A DNA stretch of 64,000 nt, taken from Streptomyces sp. NBC_01428. Lineage in GTDB: Bacteria > Actinomycetota > Actinomycetes > Streptomycetales > Streptomycetaceae. The stretch spans positions 1,984,001 through 2,048,000 of the forward strand of contig NZ_CP109499.1 in the NCBI RefSeq assembly GCF_036231965.1, given 5' to 3'. The notes beneath the pieces were generated by a model, which was not told where the DNA came from, ran no database searches, and saw nothing but the letters and a program-made list of their open reading frames with translations. The position numbers and the translations under genes were made by a program. Shown here one piece after another: positions 19,110 to 28,356 of this stretch (positions within the stretch are counted from its first letter, which is position 1; each line of letters begins with the position of its first letter).

Positions 19110-20053
19110 GCCGCACCCCTGGTGCCCCGGGGCAGTGCCAGGACGTCGCTGTGGTGCACGAGCACGCTCAACTCCCCTGCGGCGCACGCCTCCAGGCGGG
19201 CGCTCAGGTAGGACGCGGCGCGTTCCGCGAGGTCGGGGCGCTCCTCGACGGCCGCGCCGACCCAGCCGCGCAGCCACTCCGCGGTCAGTTCGGCCTGGTC
19301 GGGGCCGAGCCGCCAGGGGCTCGGATGCGCGCGCACCGTCGCGCCGTACCGGCCGAAGGCCTCGCAGGCGGCCGTGACGGCCTCGGGGCCGAGCCTCTCG
19401 CCGCGCCGCTGGTGGGCGTTGAACGCCTCGCCGATCTCGGCGTCCAGCGGGTCGGCCGGGGACAGTTCGACGCGGCCGACGACGGACAGGGTCAGCAGGG
19501 CGGGCACGCCGGCGCCGGCGCAGGCCGCCGCGAGCCGGTCGATCTCCTCGCCGGTGAGCACGTCGAGCAGCGCCGAGGCGGTCACCAGGGACGCTCCGGC
19601 GAGGGCGTCGGCGGTCAGCCGGCCGATGTCGCCCCGCTGGGTGGTGACGCCGACGTGGCTGCCGTCGGCCGCCGCGCGGGGCGCACCCACGGTGGCGAAG
19701 TGCAGCAGGTAGGGGTCCCGGTCGTGCAGGATCCAGTGCTGGGCGCCGTCGAGCCGCGGGGCCAGCCAGCGGCCCATGGAGCCGGTGCCGCAGCCCAGGT
19801 CGTGGATCACCAGGTCGCCGCCGCGCACCGGACGGTTGGCCAGCCGGACGCGCAGCGGGTCGAGCAGGTCGGCCGCGCGGGCGGCGGCGTCGGCGGGTTC
19901 CCGCAGCCGGAGCCACTGCGGCGCGTAGCGCGGCACCTCGTCGGCGTCGGACTCAGCCCCTCGCTGACCGGGCACGCCCGTCCTCACCTTCTGCTCGGGC
20001 TCCTCGGGCGTGCCGGAATCCGGCCCGCCCGTGGACGTCGTCGGGGCACTCAT
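19106..20053 (-). CDS. SAM-dependent methyltransferase
   Basis: A 315-residue class I methyltransferase. Motif I is VIHDLGCGTGSMGRWLAP around residue 83, the acidic strand 2 is HWILHDRDPYLL, and GDIGRLTADALAGASLVTAS follows. The N-terminal 45 residues are disordered and acidic. The acceptor is unknown; a sugar, pterin or lipid head group are options from context. Its ATG overlaps the glycosyltransferase stop (ATGA) and its stop overlaps the flippase-like start, so it is tightly coupled. Confidence 0.83.
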   Translation of the reverse strand: MSAPTTSTGGPDSGTPEEPEQKVRTGVPGQRGAESDADEVPRYAPQWLRLREPADAAARAADLLDPLRVRLANRPVRGGDLVIHDLGCGTGSMGRWLAPRLDGAQHWILHDRDPYLLHFATVGAPRAAADGSHVGVTTQRGDIGRLTADALAGASLVTASALLDVLTGEEIDRLAAACAGAGVPALLTLSVVGRVELSPADPLDAEIGEAFNAHQRRGERLGPEAVTAACEAFGRYGATVRAHPSPWRLGPDQAELTAEWLRGWVGAAVEERPDLAERAASYLSARLEACAAGELSVLVHHSDVLALPRGTRGAA

Positions 20054-21276
20054 GCGGCCCTCCGGGGTGCGTCGGGCAGCCGGCCGAGCACTCCGGCCAG
20101 GCTGCGCGCGGTGGTCGCCCAGCCGTCGAGCGCGGCACGGCGTCCGCGGGCGGCGGCCTTCAGCCGGCGGCGCACGTCGGCCTCACCGAACCAGCCGCGC
20201 AGTTCGGCGGCGAGCGCCCCCGGGTCCTCCGGCGGCACGAGGATGCCGGGCACCCCGCCGTCGGGTGCGCGGCCGACCGCCTCGGGAAGCCCGCCGACGT
20301 CGGTGGCGAGCACCGGAATGCCGCGCGCCAGCGCCTCGGTGACGGCCATGCCGTACGTCTCGGCGTACGAGGTGAGGACCATGAGGTCGGCGGCGGCGTA
20401 ACTGGCGTCGAGTTCGGCTCCGGCCTGCGGGCCCGCCAGGTGGAGACGGTCGCCGAGGCCGTACTGCGCGATGAGGGACCGCAGGTGGGCGACGTAGGCC
20501 GGGTCCTGGGCGAGTCCGCCGACGCAGACACAGCTCCAGGGCAGGTCGGTGACGGTCGCCAGGGCTTCGACGAGCCGGTGCTGGCCCTTGCGGGGGGTGA
20601 CCGCGGCGACGCACAGCAGCCGGGAGACACCGTCCGTGCCGGAGGCGAGCGGCGCGATGTCGGCGCCGGGGGCGGCGACGTGGACGCGGTCGGGGGCGAG
20701 GCCGTGGTGGGCGACGAGCCGGCGGACGGCCCATTCGCTGGTGGCGACGACGGCCGACACGGCCCGCAGCGTCGTGCGTTCCCGGGCGTCCAGGTCGGCG
20801 GCGACGGCCGGCGGGAGCCCGGTCTCGTCGCCGAGCGGCAGGTGCACCAGGACGACCAGGCGCAGCCGGTCGGCCTCGGGGACGACGATCTCCGGGACCC
20901 CGCAGGCGACGAGACCGTCGAGGAGGACGACCGTGCCGTCGGGCAGGTCGGCGAGGGTGCGGGAGAGTTCCGTGCGGGCCGCGACGCCGGGGCGGGGCCA
21001 TTCGCCGGGGACGGCGTGCCGGTGGACCTGCCAGCCGAAGCCGGGCAGGTCCAGGCAGAGGCGCCGGTCGTAGGCGTTGCCGCCGCTCGGCGCCGCCGGG
21101 TCGTCGACACCGCCGGGCATGACGAAGTGCACGGAGCGCAGGGACATGGGGATGATCTCGGCGTTCTTCAGAGCCGTGTGCTGCACGGGCACGTAGTTCA
21201 GGGCGCCGTCGGGGCCCTGCGTCACGGTGCCGTGTCCGGCCCGTGGGGTCGTCTTGTCGAGGATCACGTCGGTCAC
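20050..21276 (-). CDS. GT4-family glycosyltransferase
   Basis: A 408-residue GT-B enzyme. The N-domain has [22 protein letters not shown]. The C-domain carries [17 protein letters not shown] and the donor-binding EX7E-type segment in [20 protein letters not shown]. This is a retaining transferase using a nucleotide sugar. The GTG start at 21276 overlaps the stop of the pterin-synthase-like gene; an internal ATG (MSLRSVHF, residue 44) is a possible alternative start. It lies in the middle of the coupled operon. Confidence 0.86.
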   Translation of the reverse strand: MTDVILDKTTPRAGHGTVTQGPDGALNYVPVQHTALKNAEIIPMSLRSVHFVMPGGVDDPAAPSGGNAYDRRLCLDLPGFGWQVHRHAVPGEWPRPGVAARTELSRTLADLPDGTVVLLDGLVACGVPEIVVPEADRLRLVVLVHLPLGDETGLPPAVAADLDARERTTLRAVSAVVATSEWAVRRLVAHHGLAPDRVHVAAPGADIAPLASGTDGVSRLLCVAAVTPRKGQHRLVEALATVTDLPWSCVCVGGLAQDPAYVAHLRSLIAQYGLGDRLHLAGPQAGAELDASYAAADLMVLTSYAETYGMAVTEALARGIPVLATDVGGLPEAVGRAPDGGVPGILVPPEDPGALAAELRGWFGEADVRRRLKAAARGRRAALDGWATTARSLAGVLGRLPDAPRRAA

Positions 21277-21671
21277 AGGGCACGCTCGTAACTCGCCCAG
21301 GCGATGTGCGACTCGTGGAGGGTGACGGTGATGCCGGTCAGGCCGCGGGCACCCTCACCGAGCCCGCCCGCGTGGACGCGGGCGGCGAGCCGGTCCGCGA
21401 TGACCTTGGCGAGGAACTCGGTCGAGGTGTTGGTGTCCTTGAAGTCCGGTTCGCTGTCGAGGTTGCGGTAGTTCAACTCGCTGACGACGGCGCCGAGTTC
21501 CTGCGTCGCGAGCCCGATGTCGACGACGATGTTGTCGTCGTCGAGCTCGGGGCGGCGGAAGGTGGCGTCCACCAGGAACGTCGCTCCGTGCAGGCGCTGC
21601 GCGGGTCCGAAGACCTCGCCACGGAAGCTGTGGGCGATCATCAGGTGATCGCGGACGGTGATGCTGAACAA
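21273..21671 (-). CDS. 6-pyruvoyl-tetrahydropterin synthase homologue without zinc site
   Basis: A 132-residue T-fold protein of the PTPS/QueD family. The first zinc His (H14) and second His (H28 in RLHGA) remain. The catalytic Cys position is A24 and the third zinc His is A30. A pterin-anchoring Glu may survive in [10 protein letters not shown]. From memory, a crystallised S. coelicolor homologue (SCO6650) is described as a PTPS fold lacking zinc and catalytic triad, with unknown activity. The start is TTG at 21671, supported by GGAGGG seven bases upstream. It opens the operon with the glycosyltransferase, methyltransferase and flippase-like genes. Confidence 0.85.
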   Translation of the reverse strand: MFSITVRDHLMIAHSFRGEVFGPAQRLHGATFLVDATFRRPELDDDNIVVDIGLATQELGAVVSELNYRNLDSEPDFKDTNTSTEFLAKVIADRLAARVHAGGLGEGARGLTGITVTLHESHIAWASYERAL

Positions 21672-21808
21672 CGGACGACCCTCCAGGTGCGGTACGTCTG
21701 ATCCTCTGCCGGGATCACGTCTTCTAGTACGGGTACCCGGCGCACCGTGTTCAGCCGCCGGTCGCCCTTTCTTCGGAGTCGCTGGAGGTCAGGCCGGTTC
21801 CGGTCGGC

Positions 21809-22789
21809 TCAAACCTCGTCGTAGGCGACGCGGTGACACAGCGCCGGGATCGATCCGGAGGCGAGTTTCCCCATCACGTCGGGGAGTTCGGAGAAGGCGC
21901 ACTCTCCGGTGATGAGGGCGTCGAAGGCCGGTTCCGCGAGGAGTTCGAGGGCGAGCGCGAGCCGGTCGGCGTAGGTCCGTCCGGCCCGGCCGGAGGGGGA
22001 AACGGAACCGACCTGGCTGCTGCGCAGGGTCAGCCGCCGGGAGTGGAAGGCCTCCCCGAGCGGCAGGCCGACCCGGCGGTCGCCGTACCAGCTCAGTTCG
22101 ATGACGGTGCCCTCCCGGGCGAGGAGTTCCAGGGAGCGGGTGAGGCCGGCCTCGGTGGCGCTGGCGTGCACCACGAGGTCGCACTCGCCCGCGGCGTCCT
22201 CGGGGAGGGCGAAGCCGACGCCGAGTGCGCGGGCGACGGCGGCGCGATCCGGGTCGGCGTCGACGAGTTGGACCCGCACCCCGGGGAACCGGGCGAGGAG
22301 GGCCGCGACCGAGCAGCCGACCATGCCGCCGCCGACGACGGCGATCCGGTCCCCGATCAGCGGAGCGGCGTCCCACAGGGCGTTGACCGCGGTCTCGACC
22401 GTGCCGGCGAGGATCGCGCGGGACGCGGGCACGGAGTCGGGCACCACGGTCACGGCGTTCGCCGGGACGACGTAGTGCGTCTGGTGCGGGTAGAGGCAGA
22501 AGACGGTGCGCCCGAGGAGCGGTTCGGGTCCTTCCTCGACCCGGCCGACGTTCAGGTAGCCGTACTTCACGGGTGCGGGGAAGTCGCCCTCCTGGAAGGG
22601 CGCGCGCATCGAGGCGTACTGGTTCTCCGGGACCCCGCCGCGGAACACCAGGGTCTCCGTGCCCCTGCTGACCCCGGAGTACAGGGTGCGCACCAGCACC
22701 TCTCCGTTCCCGGGAGCGGGCAGGAGTGCCGGCCGGATCTCTCCGTGGCCGGGTTCGGCGAGCCAGAAGGCGCGAGTCGTGCGTTCCAT
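21809..22789 (-). CDS. Zinc-type alcohol dehydrogenase (MDR family)
   Basis: A 326-residue medium-chain dehydrogenase/reductase. The N-terminal GroES-like domain is followed by the nucleotide loop IAVVGGGMVGCSVAALLARF and LVDADPDRAAVARALG. It lacks the Cys-rich structural-zinc lobe; SGVSRGTETLVFRGGVP is typical of the BchC/threonine-dehydrogenase-like subgroup. It lies 137 bases upstream of the pterin-synthase-like gene on the same strand and is divergent from the phosphatidyltransferase. It is probably the first gene of the cluster operon, oxidising a sugar or side-chain hydroxyl; the substrate is not known. Confidence 0.84.
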   Translation of the reverse strand: MERTTRAFWLAEPGHGEIRPALLPAPGNGEVLVRTLYSGVSRGTETLVFRGGVPENQYASMRAPFQEGDFPAPVKYGYLNVGRVEEGPEPLLGRTVFCLYPHQTHYVVPANAVTVVPDSVPASRAILAGTVETAVNALWDAAPLIGDRIAVVGGGMVGCSVAALLARFPGVRVQLVDADPDRAAVARALGVGFALPEDAAGECDLVVHASATEAGLTRSLELLAREGTVIELSWYGDRRVGLPLGEAFHSRRLTLRSSQVGSVSPSGRAGRTYADRLALALELLAEPAFDALITGECAFSELPDVMGKLASGSIPALCHRVAYDEV

Positions 22790-22895
22790 GAGCGTCCCCC
22801 TGAACGATTCAGCAGATCTTCACGTACGGACCAGTGACAAGCCGCGGACGGTACGCGGCGTTGATCGACTCTGTCACACGGCCGGAGGATGTGCG

Positions 22896-23747
22896 GTGGC
22901 CCTGAACAACACGTACGGCGCGAGGCTCCCCCAACAGGAGACCATGGTGGGAGCCGGGGTGCAGCTTCTCCTGCTGGTGCTGCTGGGCACGGTGATAGGG
23001 ATGGGTCCGGCGGGCTGGCTGAGTGGTCTGGCCTTCGGGATCGCGACCTGGGCGGTGCTCACCCGGGCCCTGCGGCGCACGCGCCCCCGCTCCTTCGGTC
23101 CGGCCAACCGCGTCACCCTCGGCCGCGCGATCCTGGTGGGCGGTGTCACCGCGCTCGTCGCGGACTCCTTCCAGAGTTCGCCGCCGGTGAGCCTCCTCGT
23201 CGGCCTGACGGCGGTCGCGCTGATCCTGGACGGTGTCGACGGCAAGGTCGCCCGACGGACCGGTACGTCGTCCGCCCTGGGCGCCCGCTTCGACATGGAG
23301 GTGGACGCGTTCCTGATCCTGGTCCTGAGCGTGTACGTCGCGATGTCGCTCGGCCCGTGGGTGCTGCTGATCGGCACCATGCGGTACGTGTTCGTCGCGG
23401 CGGCCCGGGTGCTGCCCTGGCTGAACGCGGCGCTGCCGCCGAGCATGGCCCGCAAGACGGTGGCGGCGCTGCAGGGCGTCGTGCTGCTGGTCGCGGGCGC
23501 CGGGATCCTGCCGTACGGGGTGACGACGGCGGCCGTGGCGCTGGCGCTCGGCTCGCTGGTCTGGTCGTTCGGCCGCGACACGGTTTGGCTGTCGCGGCAC
23601 GGCGCCCGCCCGGCCGTGGAGCGGGCCGCGCAGGCCGAGCGGCAGCCCCGCCGACTGGTCGGCGCCACCGCGACGGGGCCGGCTGCGGCGACGGGCCCGG
23701 CTGCGGCTCAGCGCCTGGTCGCCCCGACGACCCGCACGGCGGCCTGA
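22896..23747 (+). CDS. CDP-alcohol phosphatidyltransferase
   Basis: A 283-residue membrane enzyme with about six helices and the full family motif. DGVDGKVAR is followed by GTSSALGARFD and MEVD, giving the D-x2-DG-x2-AR-x8-G-x3-D-x3-D pattern. It transfers a phosphatidyl or phospho-alcohol group from a CDP donor to an alcohol such as inositol, glycerol phosphate or a sugar alcohol. The GTG start was chosen for GGAGG seven bases upstream; homology begins soon after. The C-terminus is a Pro/Ala-rich tail with an ATGPAA repeat. It is divergent from the dehydrogenase and suggests the pathway ends in a membrane lipid. Confidence 0.87.
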   Translation: MALNNTYGARLPQQETMVGAGVQLLLLVLLGTVIGMGPAGWLSGLAFGIATWAVLTRALRRTRPRSFGPANRVTLGRAILVGGVTALVADSFQSSPPVSLLVGLTAVALILDGVDGKVARRTGTSSALGARFDMEVDAFLILVLSVYVAMSLGPWVLLIGTMRYVFVAAARVLPWLNAALPPSMARKTVAALQGVVLLVAGAGILPYGVTTAAVALALGSLVWSFGRDTVWLSRHGARPAVERAAQAERQPRRLVGATATGPAAATGPAAAQRLVAPTTRTAA

Positions 23748-23902
23748 CCCCGACCGGCCCGCGGCCGGCTCCGGGCCCGTGGCCCGCCCCGGCCGGTGGC
23801 CCGCTCCCCCGACCGTGCCCCGGTCCGGTCGTGACTCCGGTCCGGCCGGTGATGCCGTCCGACCCGTGATCCGGTGCGGGCGCGTGCCGCGGCCGGGCGG
23901 GT

Positions 23903-25207
23903 TCAGTAGGTGATCACCGCGTCGCGCACGGTGTGGCGGTCCGTGCGGCCGCCGGTGGCCGCGGCGAAGCCGACCAGCACGTTCCGCGGGAGGGTGATCT
24001 CCGTGTCGACGACCCGCGTGCCGTCCACGGCGACCCGCAGATGCCCCGCTCCCGTCACGGACACGTCCACGGCATGGGTACCGGTCCGCAGGCCGGGCAG
24101 GGCCGCCGAGGTGGCGGCGTACCGCAGCGGGGAGCCCGTTCCGCCGACGGCCACCCCGGCGAGTCCGGCCGCCGGCTCCCCGGTGTTGCGATGGGTGTCG
24201 AGGGCGACGGCGACTCCCGGCAGACCAGCGGAGCCGAGTCCCCCGCCGCCCGCGCCCAGGGCCGTCGGAGTCGCCTTCGCCGCGTCGAGGAGGAGCAGGG
24301 CGAGACCGTCCGCGCCGCTGCCGCCGCCGAGTCGCGCGGTGAAGCGGGCCCGCAGCCGCGCCGACGGCACGGCGACCGCCTGGACGGCGGATCCCCTGGC
24401 GTCGCGCACCGCGTCGGTGAGCACGAGGTCGCTGCCGGACTGCGCGGCGGAGCCGTTGCGGGTCCAGCCGTTCGGCCCGGGCGGCGCCACCGCGTAGGAG
24501 GCCGCCGTGATGACCGTGTCGCGGACGGCGTGGTTGTCGGTCTTCCCGCCGTTGGCGCCGGTGAAGACGGGCAGCGCCGTCGCGGGCAGAGCGGGGACGG
24601 TGGCGGTCAGCAGCCGGGCGCCGTCCATCCAGACGGAGAGGGTCTTCCCGGAGACGGCGATCGCGACAGCGTGCGGGCCCGAGCGGAGGTCCGGCACCCT
24701 GGCGGACGTCGTCGCGAGGGTGCGGGAGCTGTCCCCCGTGGCGGCCGTGACGCCGATGAAGTTGGCCGACGGGTCGCCGGTGTTGCGGTGGGTGTCGAAG
24801 GTGATCGCCACGCCGGGCTTCCCGGCCCAGCCGAGACCGCCGCCGTCCGCGCCGAGGGCCGTGGGGGTGGCCCGCGCCGGGTCGAGCAGACCGAAGGTGA
24901 GGCCGTCGCCACCGCTGCCGCCGCCGATGACGGTCACGAACGCGGCCTTGAGGCCGTCGGTGACCACCGGGACCTGGAACACCGCCGATCCCGCCTGGTG
25001 TGCCGCGGTCCGGGTGAGCTGGAGGTCGGCGCCGGAGACCTGGGCGGACCCGTTGCGGGTCCACCCGCCGGCTCCGGGAGCCGGGACGGTGACCCGGCCC
25101 GGCTCCGCCGCCGGTGCGGGCACCGCACCGGCGGCACCGAGCAGCAGGCAGCCCGTCACCAGGGCGAGAAGCCGGGTCGTGGTCCGCCGAGCGCGCGGGC
25201 TGAGCAT
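23903..25207 (-). CDS. Secreted protein with two L-type-lectin-like domains
   Basis: 434 residues. A signal peptide (RRTTTRLLALVTGCLLLGAA, cleavage near PAPAAEPG) precedes two homologous domains of about 190 residues (roughly 45-235 and 243-434). Each opens with GWTRNGSA and contains GGGSG-DGL, PTALGA, FDTHRNTG/LDTHRNTG and an HAV-x-VSG strand. This is the bacterial legume-lectin-like beta-sandwich, which binds carbohydrate. No catalytic domain or cell-wall anchor is visible. AGGTGGAG precedes the ATG. The internal repeat is probably an in-gene duplication. Confidence 0.78.
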   Translation of the reverse strand: MLSPRARRTTTRLLALVTGCLLLGAAGAVPAPAAEPGRVTVPAPGAGGWTRNGSAQVSGADLQLTRTAAHQAGSAVFQVPVVTDGLKAAFVTVIGGGSGGDGLTFGLLDPARATPTALGADGGGLGWAGKPGVAITFDTHRNTGDPSANFIGVTAATGDSSRTLATTSARVPDLRSGPHAVAIAVSGKTLSVWMDGARLLTATVPALPATALPVFTGANGGKTDNHAVRDTVITAASYAVAPPGPNGWTRNGSAAQSGSDLVLTDAVRDARGSAVQAVAVPSARLRARFTARLGGGSGADGLALLLLDAAKATPTALGAGGGGLGSAGLPGVAVALDTHRNTGEPAAGLAGVAVGGTGSPLRYAATSAALPGLRTGTHAVDVSVTGAGHLRVAVDGTRVVDTEITLPRNVLVGFAAATGGRTDRHTVRDAVITY

Positions 25208-25467
25208 GTCTCCACCTCGGGGCGTGAGTACGGGGAGCGGCGGCCGGGAGACCCCGCAGGCGATCATGGTCGGCACCCCGGCCCGATATTCGTACGAACC
25301 CGGTGCGGCGGCCGGGCATGGTTCACCCCGACGGGCCAAGGCGGTGCGCGCGGTCCGCCGCGACCGGTGCGACGCCCCGCGCAGATTAGTTGACGGGATG
25401 TGTCAGGTATTGCCGTCACAGTGGTGCGCGTCGACACGGTGAGCGTGTCCCCAGCGGGAGGTCGGAC

Positions 25468-26349
25468 ATGGCGCGGCACGAGGTCGGGTACGAGGTGAGG
25501 GGTCCCTGGTCCCTGGAGAGCAGCCGGGAGTTCTGGGAGGAGATGGCGCCGGTGCCGCCGGCCGGGGCGGCGGGCACGGAAGGGACGCTGCGGACGGTGT
25601 TCCCCGCGGACGCCGACTGGCGGCACGTCACCGCAGAGGTCACACAGGTCGGATCCGCCGCCCGGATCGTGGTCACCGGGGACGGCGACCTGGACGCGGC
25701 GGCGGACCAGGTGGCCCGCTTCCTCTCCCTGGACGTCGACGCCCGCGGCTGGCCCGCCGTCGGCGACCGGGACCCGGTGATCGGCCGGATCCGGGCGAGC
25801 AGGCCGGGACTTCGCCCGTGCGGGTTCCACTCCCCTTACGAGGCGGCCGCGTGGGCGGTGCTGACCCAGCGCACCGGGAGGACGACGGCCCGGGGCACCC
25901 GGGCCGACATCGTCGCGCGGCTCGGCGACGGCGGGGCGTTCCCCTCGCCCGAGCGGCTGCTCCGGCTGGACGTCGAACTGCCCTGGCGCAAGACCGAGTA
26001 CCTGCACGCCGTCGCCGCCGCCGCGCTGGACGGGGAACTGGACGGGGCCGAACTGCGGGCCCTGGAGCCGGAGGAGGCCATGCGCCGGGTCCGGCAGGTC
26101 AAGGGGCTCGGCGTCTTCGCCGCCGAACTCGTCGTCGTGCGGGGCGCGGGACACCCGGACGTGCTGCCCACGCAGGAGCGGCGGCTGGCCGCGGAGATCG
26201 AGGACCAGTACGGGCCCGGGCGCGATCCGGCGGACATCGCGGAGAACTGGCGGCCCTTCCGCACCTGGGCCGCGCTCCATCTGCGCGTCCGGCGGGCCGA
26301 ACGGCTGGGCACCGACGGGCACCGGCCCCCGCGGACCCGGGCGACGTGA
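25468..26349 (+). CDS. DNA-3-methyladenine glycosylase-like (HhH-GPD) protein
   Basis: A 293-residue AlkA-family base-excision protein. The N-terminal AlkA_N-like domain is followed by the helix-hairpin-helix QVKGLGVFAAELVVVRGAG (about residues 210-228). The catalytic Asp of AlkA normally follows within about ten residues; here the segment is DVLPTQERRL, so Gln236 or Glu237 occupies that place. It may recognise alkylated bases with altered chemistry or act as a lesion-binding protein. GGGAGG lies upstream of ATG 25468. Confidence 0.78.
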   Translation: MARHEVGYEVRGPWSLESSREFWEEMAPVPPAGAAGTEGTLRTVFPADADWRHVTAEVTQVGSAARIVVTGDGDLDAAADQVARFLSLDVDARGWPAVGDRDPVIGRIRASRPGLRPCGFHSPYEAAAWAVLTQRTGRTTARGTRADIVARLGDGGAFPSPERLLRLDVELPWRKTEYLHAVAAAALDGELDGAELRALEPEEAMRRVRQVKGLGVFAAELVVVRGAGHPDVLPTQERRLAAEIEDQYGPGRDPADIAENWRPFRTWAALHLRVRRAERLGTDGHRPPRTRAT

Positions 26350-26512
26350 CCCCCCCGCACCGCTCCCGGCACGACTCCGTCGAAATCGGACACCCTCGCG
26401 CACGTCACGACCTGCCCCGGCCGAGATCAGACATCAACTGGCTAGACTACGACCCCTTGTGCACGTGATCGCGCCACGCGCGAGCAATGCCGTCCCCGAA
26501 GGGTTTCGACGC

Positions 26513-27646
26513 TTGATAGCCATCGAAGATGTCAGCAAGCGATATGCAGACGGCACGGTGGCCGTCGATCGCCTGTCCCTCCAGATACCGAACCACTCCA
26601 TCACCGTCCTCGTCGGACCCTCGGGCTGTGGCAAGACGACCACGCTCCGCATGATCAACCGCATGGTCGAGCCGAGCAGCGGCACGATCCGGGTCGACGG
26701 CGAGGACATCACGCGGCAGCCGGTCAACGCCCTGCGCCGCTCGATGGGTTACGTCATCCAGAACGCCGGTCTCTTCCAGCACCGGACGATCCTCGACAAC
26801 ATCGCCACCGTGCCGCGGCTGCTCGGCTGGTCCAAGCAGCGCGCCCGGGACCGCGCGGCGGAGCTCATGGAACGGGTCGGCCTCGACCCGGGGATGGCCC
26901 GCCGCTACCCGTACCAGCTCTCCGGCGGTCAGCAGCAGCGCGTCGGCGTCGCCCGCGCGCTCGCCGCGGACCCGCCCATCCTGCTCATGGACGAGCCGTT
27001 CTCCGCGGTCGACCCGGTCGTCCGGCGGGGTCTGCAGGAGGAGTTGCTCCGCATCCAGGGCGAACTGGGCAAGGCCATCGTCTTCGTCACCCACGACATG
27101 GACGAGGCGATCACGATCGGCGACCGCATCGCGGTGCTGCGCACCGGCGGCAAACTCGCCCAGTTCGCCGCGCCCGACGAGATCCTGTCGGCGCCCGCCG
27201 ACCCGTTCGTCGAGCAGTTCCTCGGCGCGGACCGGGGCATCCGCGGGCTGTCGTTCCTGTCCACCCGCGATCTCGGACTCGACCGCTCCCGGGTCGTGCC
27301 CGTCGGTCCCGAGGCCCGGGAGGCCGCCGGGCGCGGTACGGCGCAGGAGCCGGTGCTGGTGACCGACGCGGACGGCAAGCCGCTCGGCTGGGCCCCGCCC
27401 GCCTGGAACGGCGAGGTGGAGACGCTCGAACCTCACGGGCAGAGCTTCGAGGTGGGCCGGGACTCGCTGCGTGTCGCGCTCGACCGGGCCGTGCTGGCGC
27501 CGACCGGGCGGGCCGTGGGCGTCGACGCCTCGGGCCGGGTCCTCGGTGTCGCCGGACAGGAGACGATCGCCGCGGCGATCCGCGCGGCCCGGCAGCGCAC
27601 GTCCACGGACGCCGCACGCGACGCCGCCCCGGCGAAGGCCCTGTGA
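26513..27646 (+). CDS. Betaine/choline-type ABC transporter ATPase (OpuCA/ProV)
   Basis: A 377-residue ATPase. Walker A is GPSGCGKTTTLRM, the signature LSGGQQQRVGVARAL and Walker B ILLMDEPF, followed by a C-terminal regulatory extension (CBS-related, from about residue 250). The TTG start (IAIEDVSKRY) was chosen because homology begins there and GAAGGG is nine bases upstream; GTG 26459 is the alternative. It energises uptake of a quaternary-ammonium osmoprotectant with the two permeases that follow directly. Confidence 0.88.
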   Translation: MIAIEDVSKRYADGTVAVDRLSLQIPNHSITVLVGPSGCGKTTTLRMINRMVEPSSGTIRVDGEDITRQPVNALRRSMGYVIQNAGLFQHRTILDNIATVPRLLGWSKQRARDRAAELMERVGLDPGMARRYPYQLSGGQQQRVGVARALAADPPILLMDEPFSAVDPVVRRGLQEELLRIQGELGKAIVFVTHDMDEAITIGDRIAVLRTGGKLAQFAAPDEILSAPADPFVEQFLGADRGIRGLSFLSTRDLGLDRSRVVPVGPEAREAAGRGTAQEPVLVTDADGKPLGWAPPAWNGEVETLEPHGQSFEVGRDSLRVALDRAVLAPTGRAVGVDASGRVLGVAGQETIAAAIRAARQRTSTDAARDAAPAKAL

Positions 27647-28356
27647 TGAACGGCTTCTTCGACATACCGAGCGACCTCCAGCACAGCTACCTGGGCCTGA
27701 TCGGCATCCACATGCAGGAGGCCCTGGTCCCGGTCCTCGTCGGTCTGCTGCTGGCCCTGCCGATCGGCCTGCTGTGCGTCCACTACGACTGGCTGTACCC
27801 GCCGGTGCTGTGGACCTCGACGGTGCTGTACGCGATCCCGTCGATCGCGTTCTTCGTGGTCCTCATCGACTCCACCGGGCTGACCCAGCTGACCGTGATG
27901 ATCCCGCTGTGCCTGTACAGCCTGGTGGTCCTGGTGCCCGCGGTGGTCGACGGGATCCGCTCGGTCCCCGAGGAGACCAACGCGGCCGCCGCCGCCATGG
28001 GTATCGGCCCCGTGCGCCGCTACTTCCAGGTCCAACTGCCCATCGCCGTCCCCGCGATCATGGCGGGACTGCGGGTGGCCACGGCCTCCAGCATCAGCCT
28101 GGTGAGCGTCGGTTCGCTGATCGGCAACCAGGGCGCGCTCGGCAACCTGCTGACCACCGCGATGCTCTACCACCGGCCGCGGCTCGCGGTGACCTCCGTG
28201 GTCACCACCGCCGTGCTGGCGATCGTGGTCGACGCGCTGCTGGTCCTGCTGCGACGGCTCCTCACCCCGTGGGAGCCCCCGTCCGGCCGCGCCGCGCGGC
28301 GTCCCGCGGCCACGCTCGAGGACCCGGCGGTCCGCACCCCGGAGGCCGTGTCGTGA
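27646..28356 (+). CDS. Betaine-type ABC transporter permease 1
   Basis: A 236-residue inner-membrane permease of the OpuCB/ProW class with about five or six helices. The EAA-type loop is SVPEETNAAAAAMGIGPVRR and VQLPIAVPAIMAGLRVA. Its ATG overlaps the ATPase stop by one base (TGATG). The C-terminal 30 residues are hydrophilic. Confidence 0.88.
   Translation: MNGFFDIPSDLQHSYLGLIGIHMQEALVPVLVGLLLALPIGLLCVHYDWLYPPVLWTSTVLYAIPSIAFFVVLIDSTGLTQLTVMIPLCLYSLVVLVPAVVDGIRSVPEETNAAAAAMGIGPVRRYFQVQLPIAVPAIMAGLRVATASSISLVSVGSLIGNQGALGNLLTTAMLYHRPRLAVTSVVTTAVLAIVVDALLVLLRRLLTPWEPPSGRAARRPAATLEDPAVRTPEAVS

Noticed and set aside
17887..19116. 409-codon minus-strand frame
   Set aside because: Out-of-frame reading of the flippase-like gene, Arg-rich without hydrophobic helices.
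25289..25298. TTCGTACGAA palindrome upstream of the lectin-like and glycosylase genes
   Set aside because: Only 10 bases, single copy and no adjacent regulator; too weak to call an operator.
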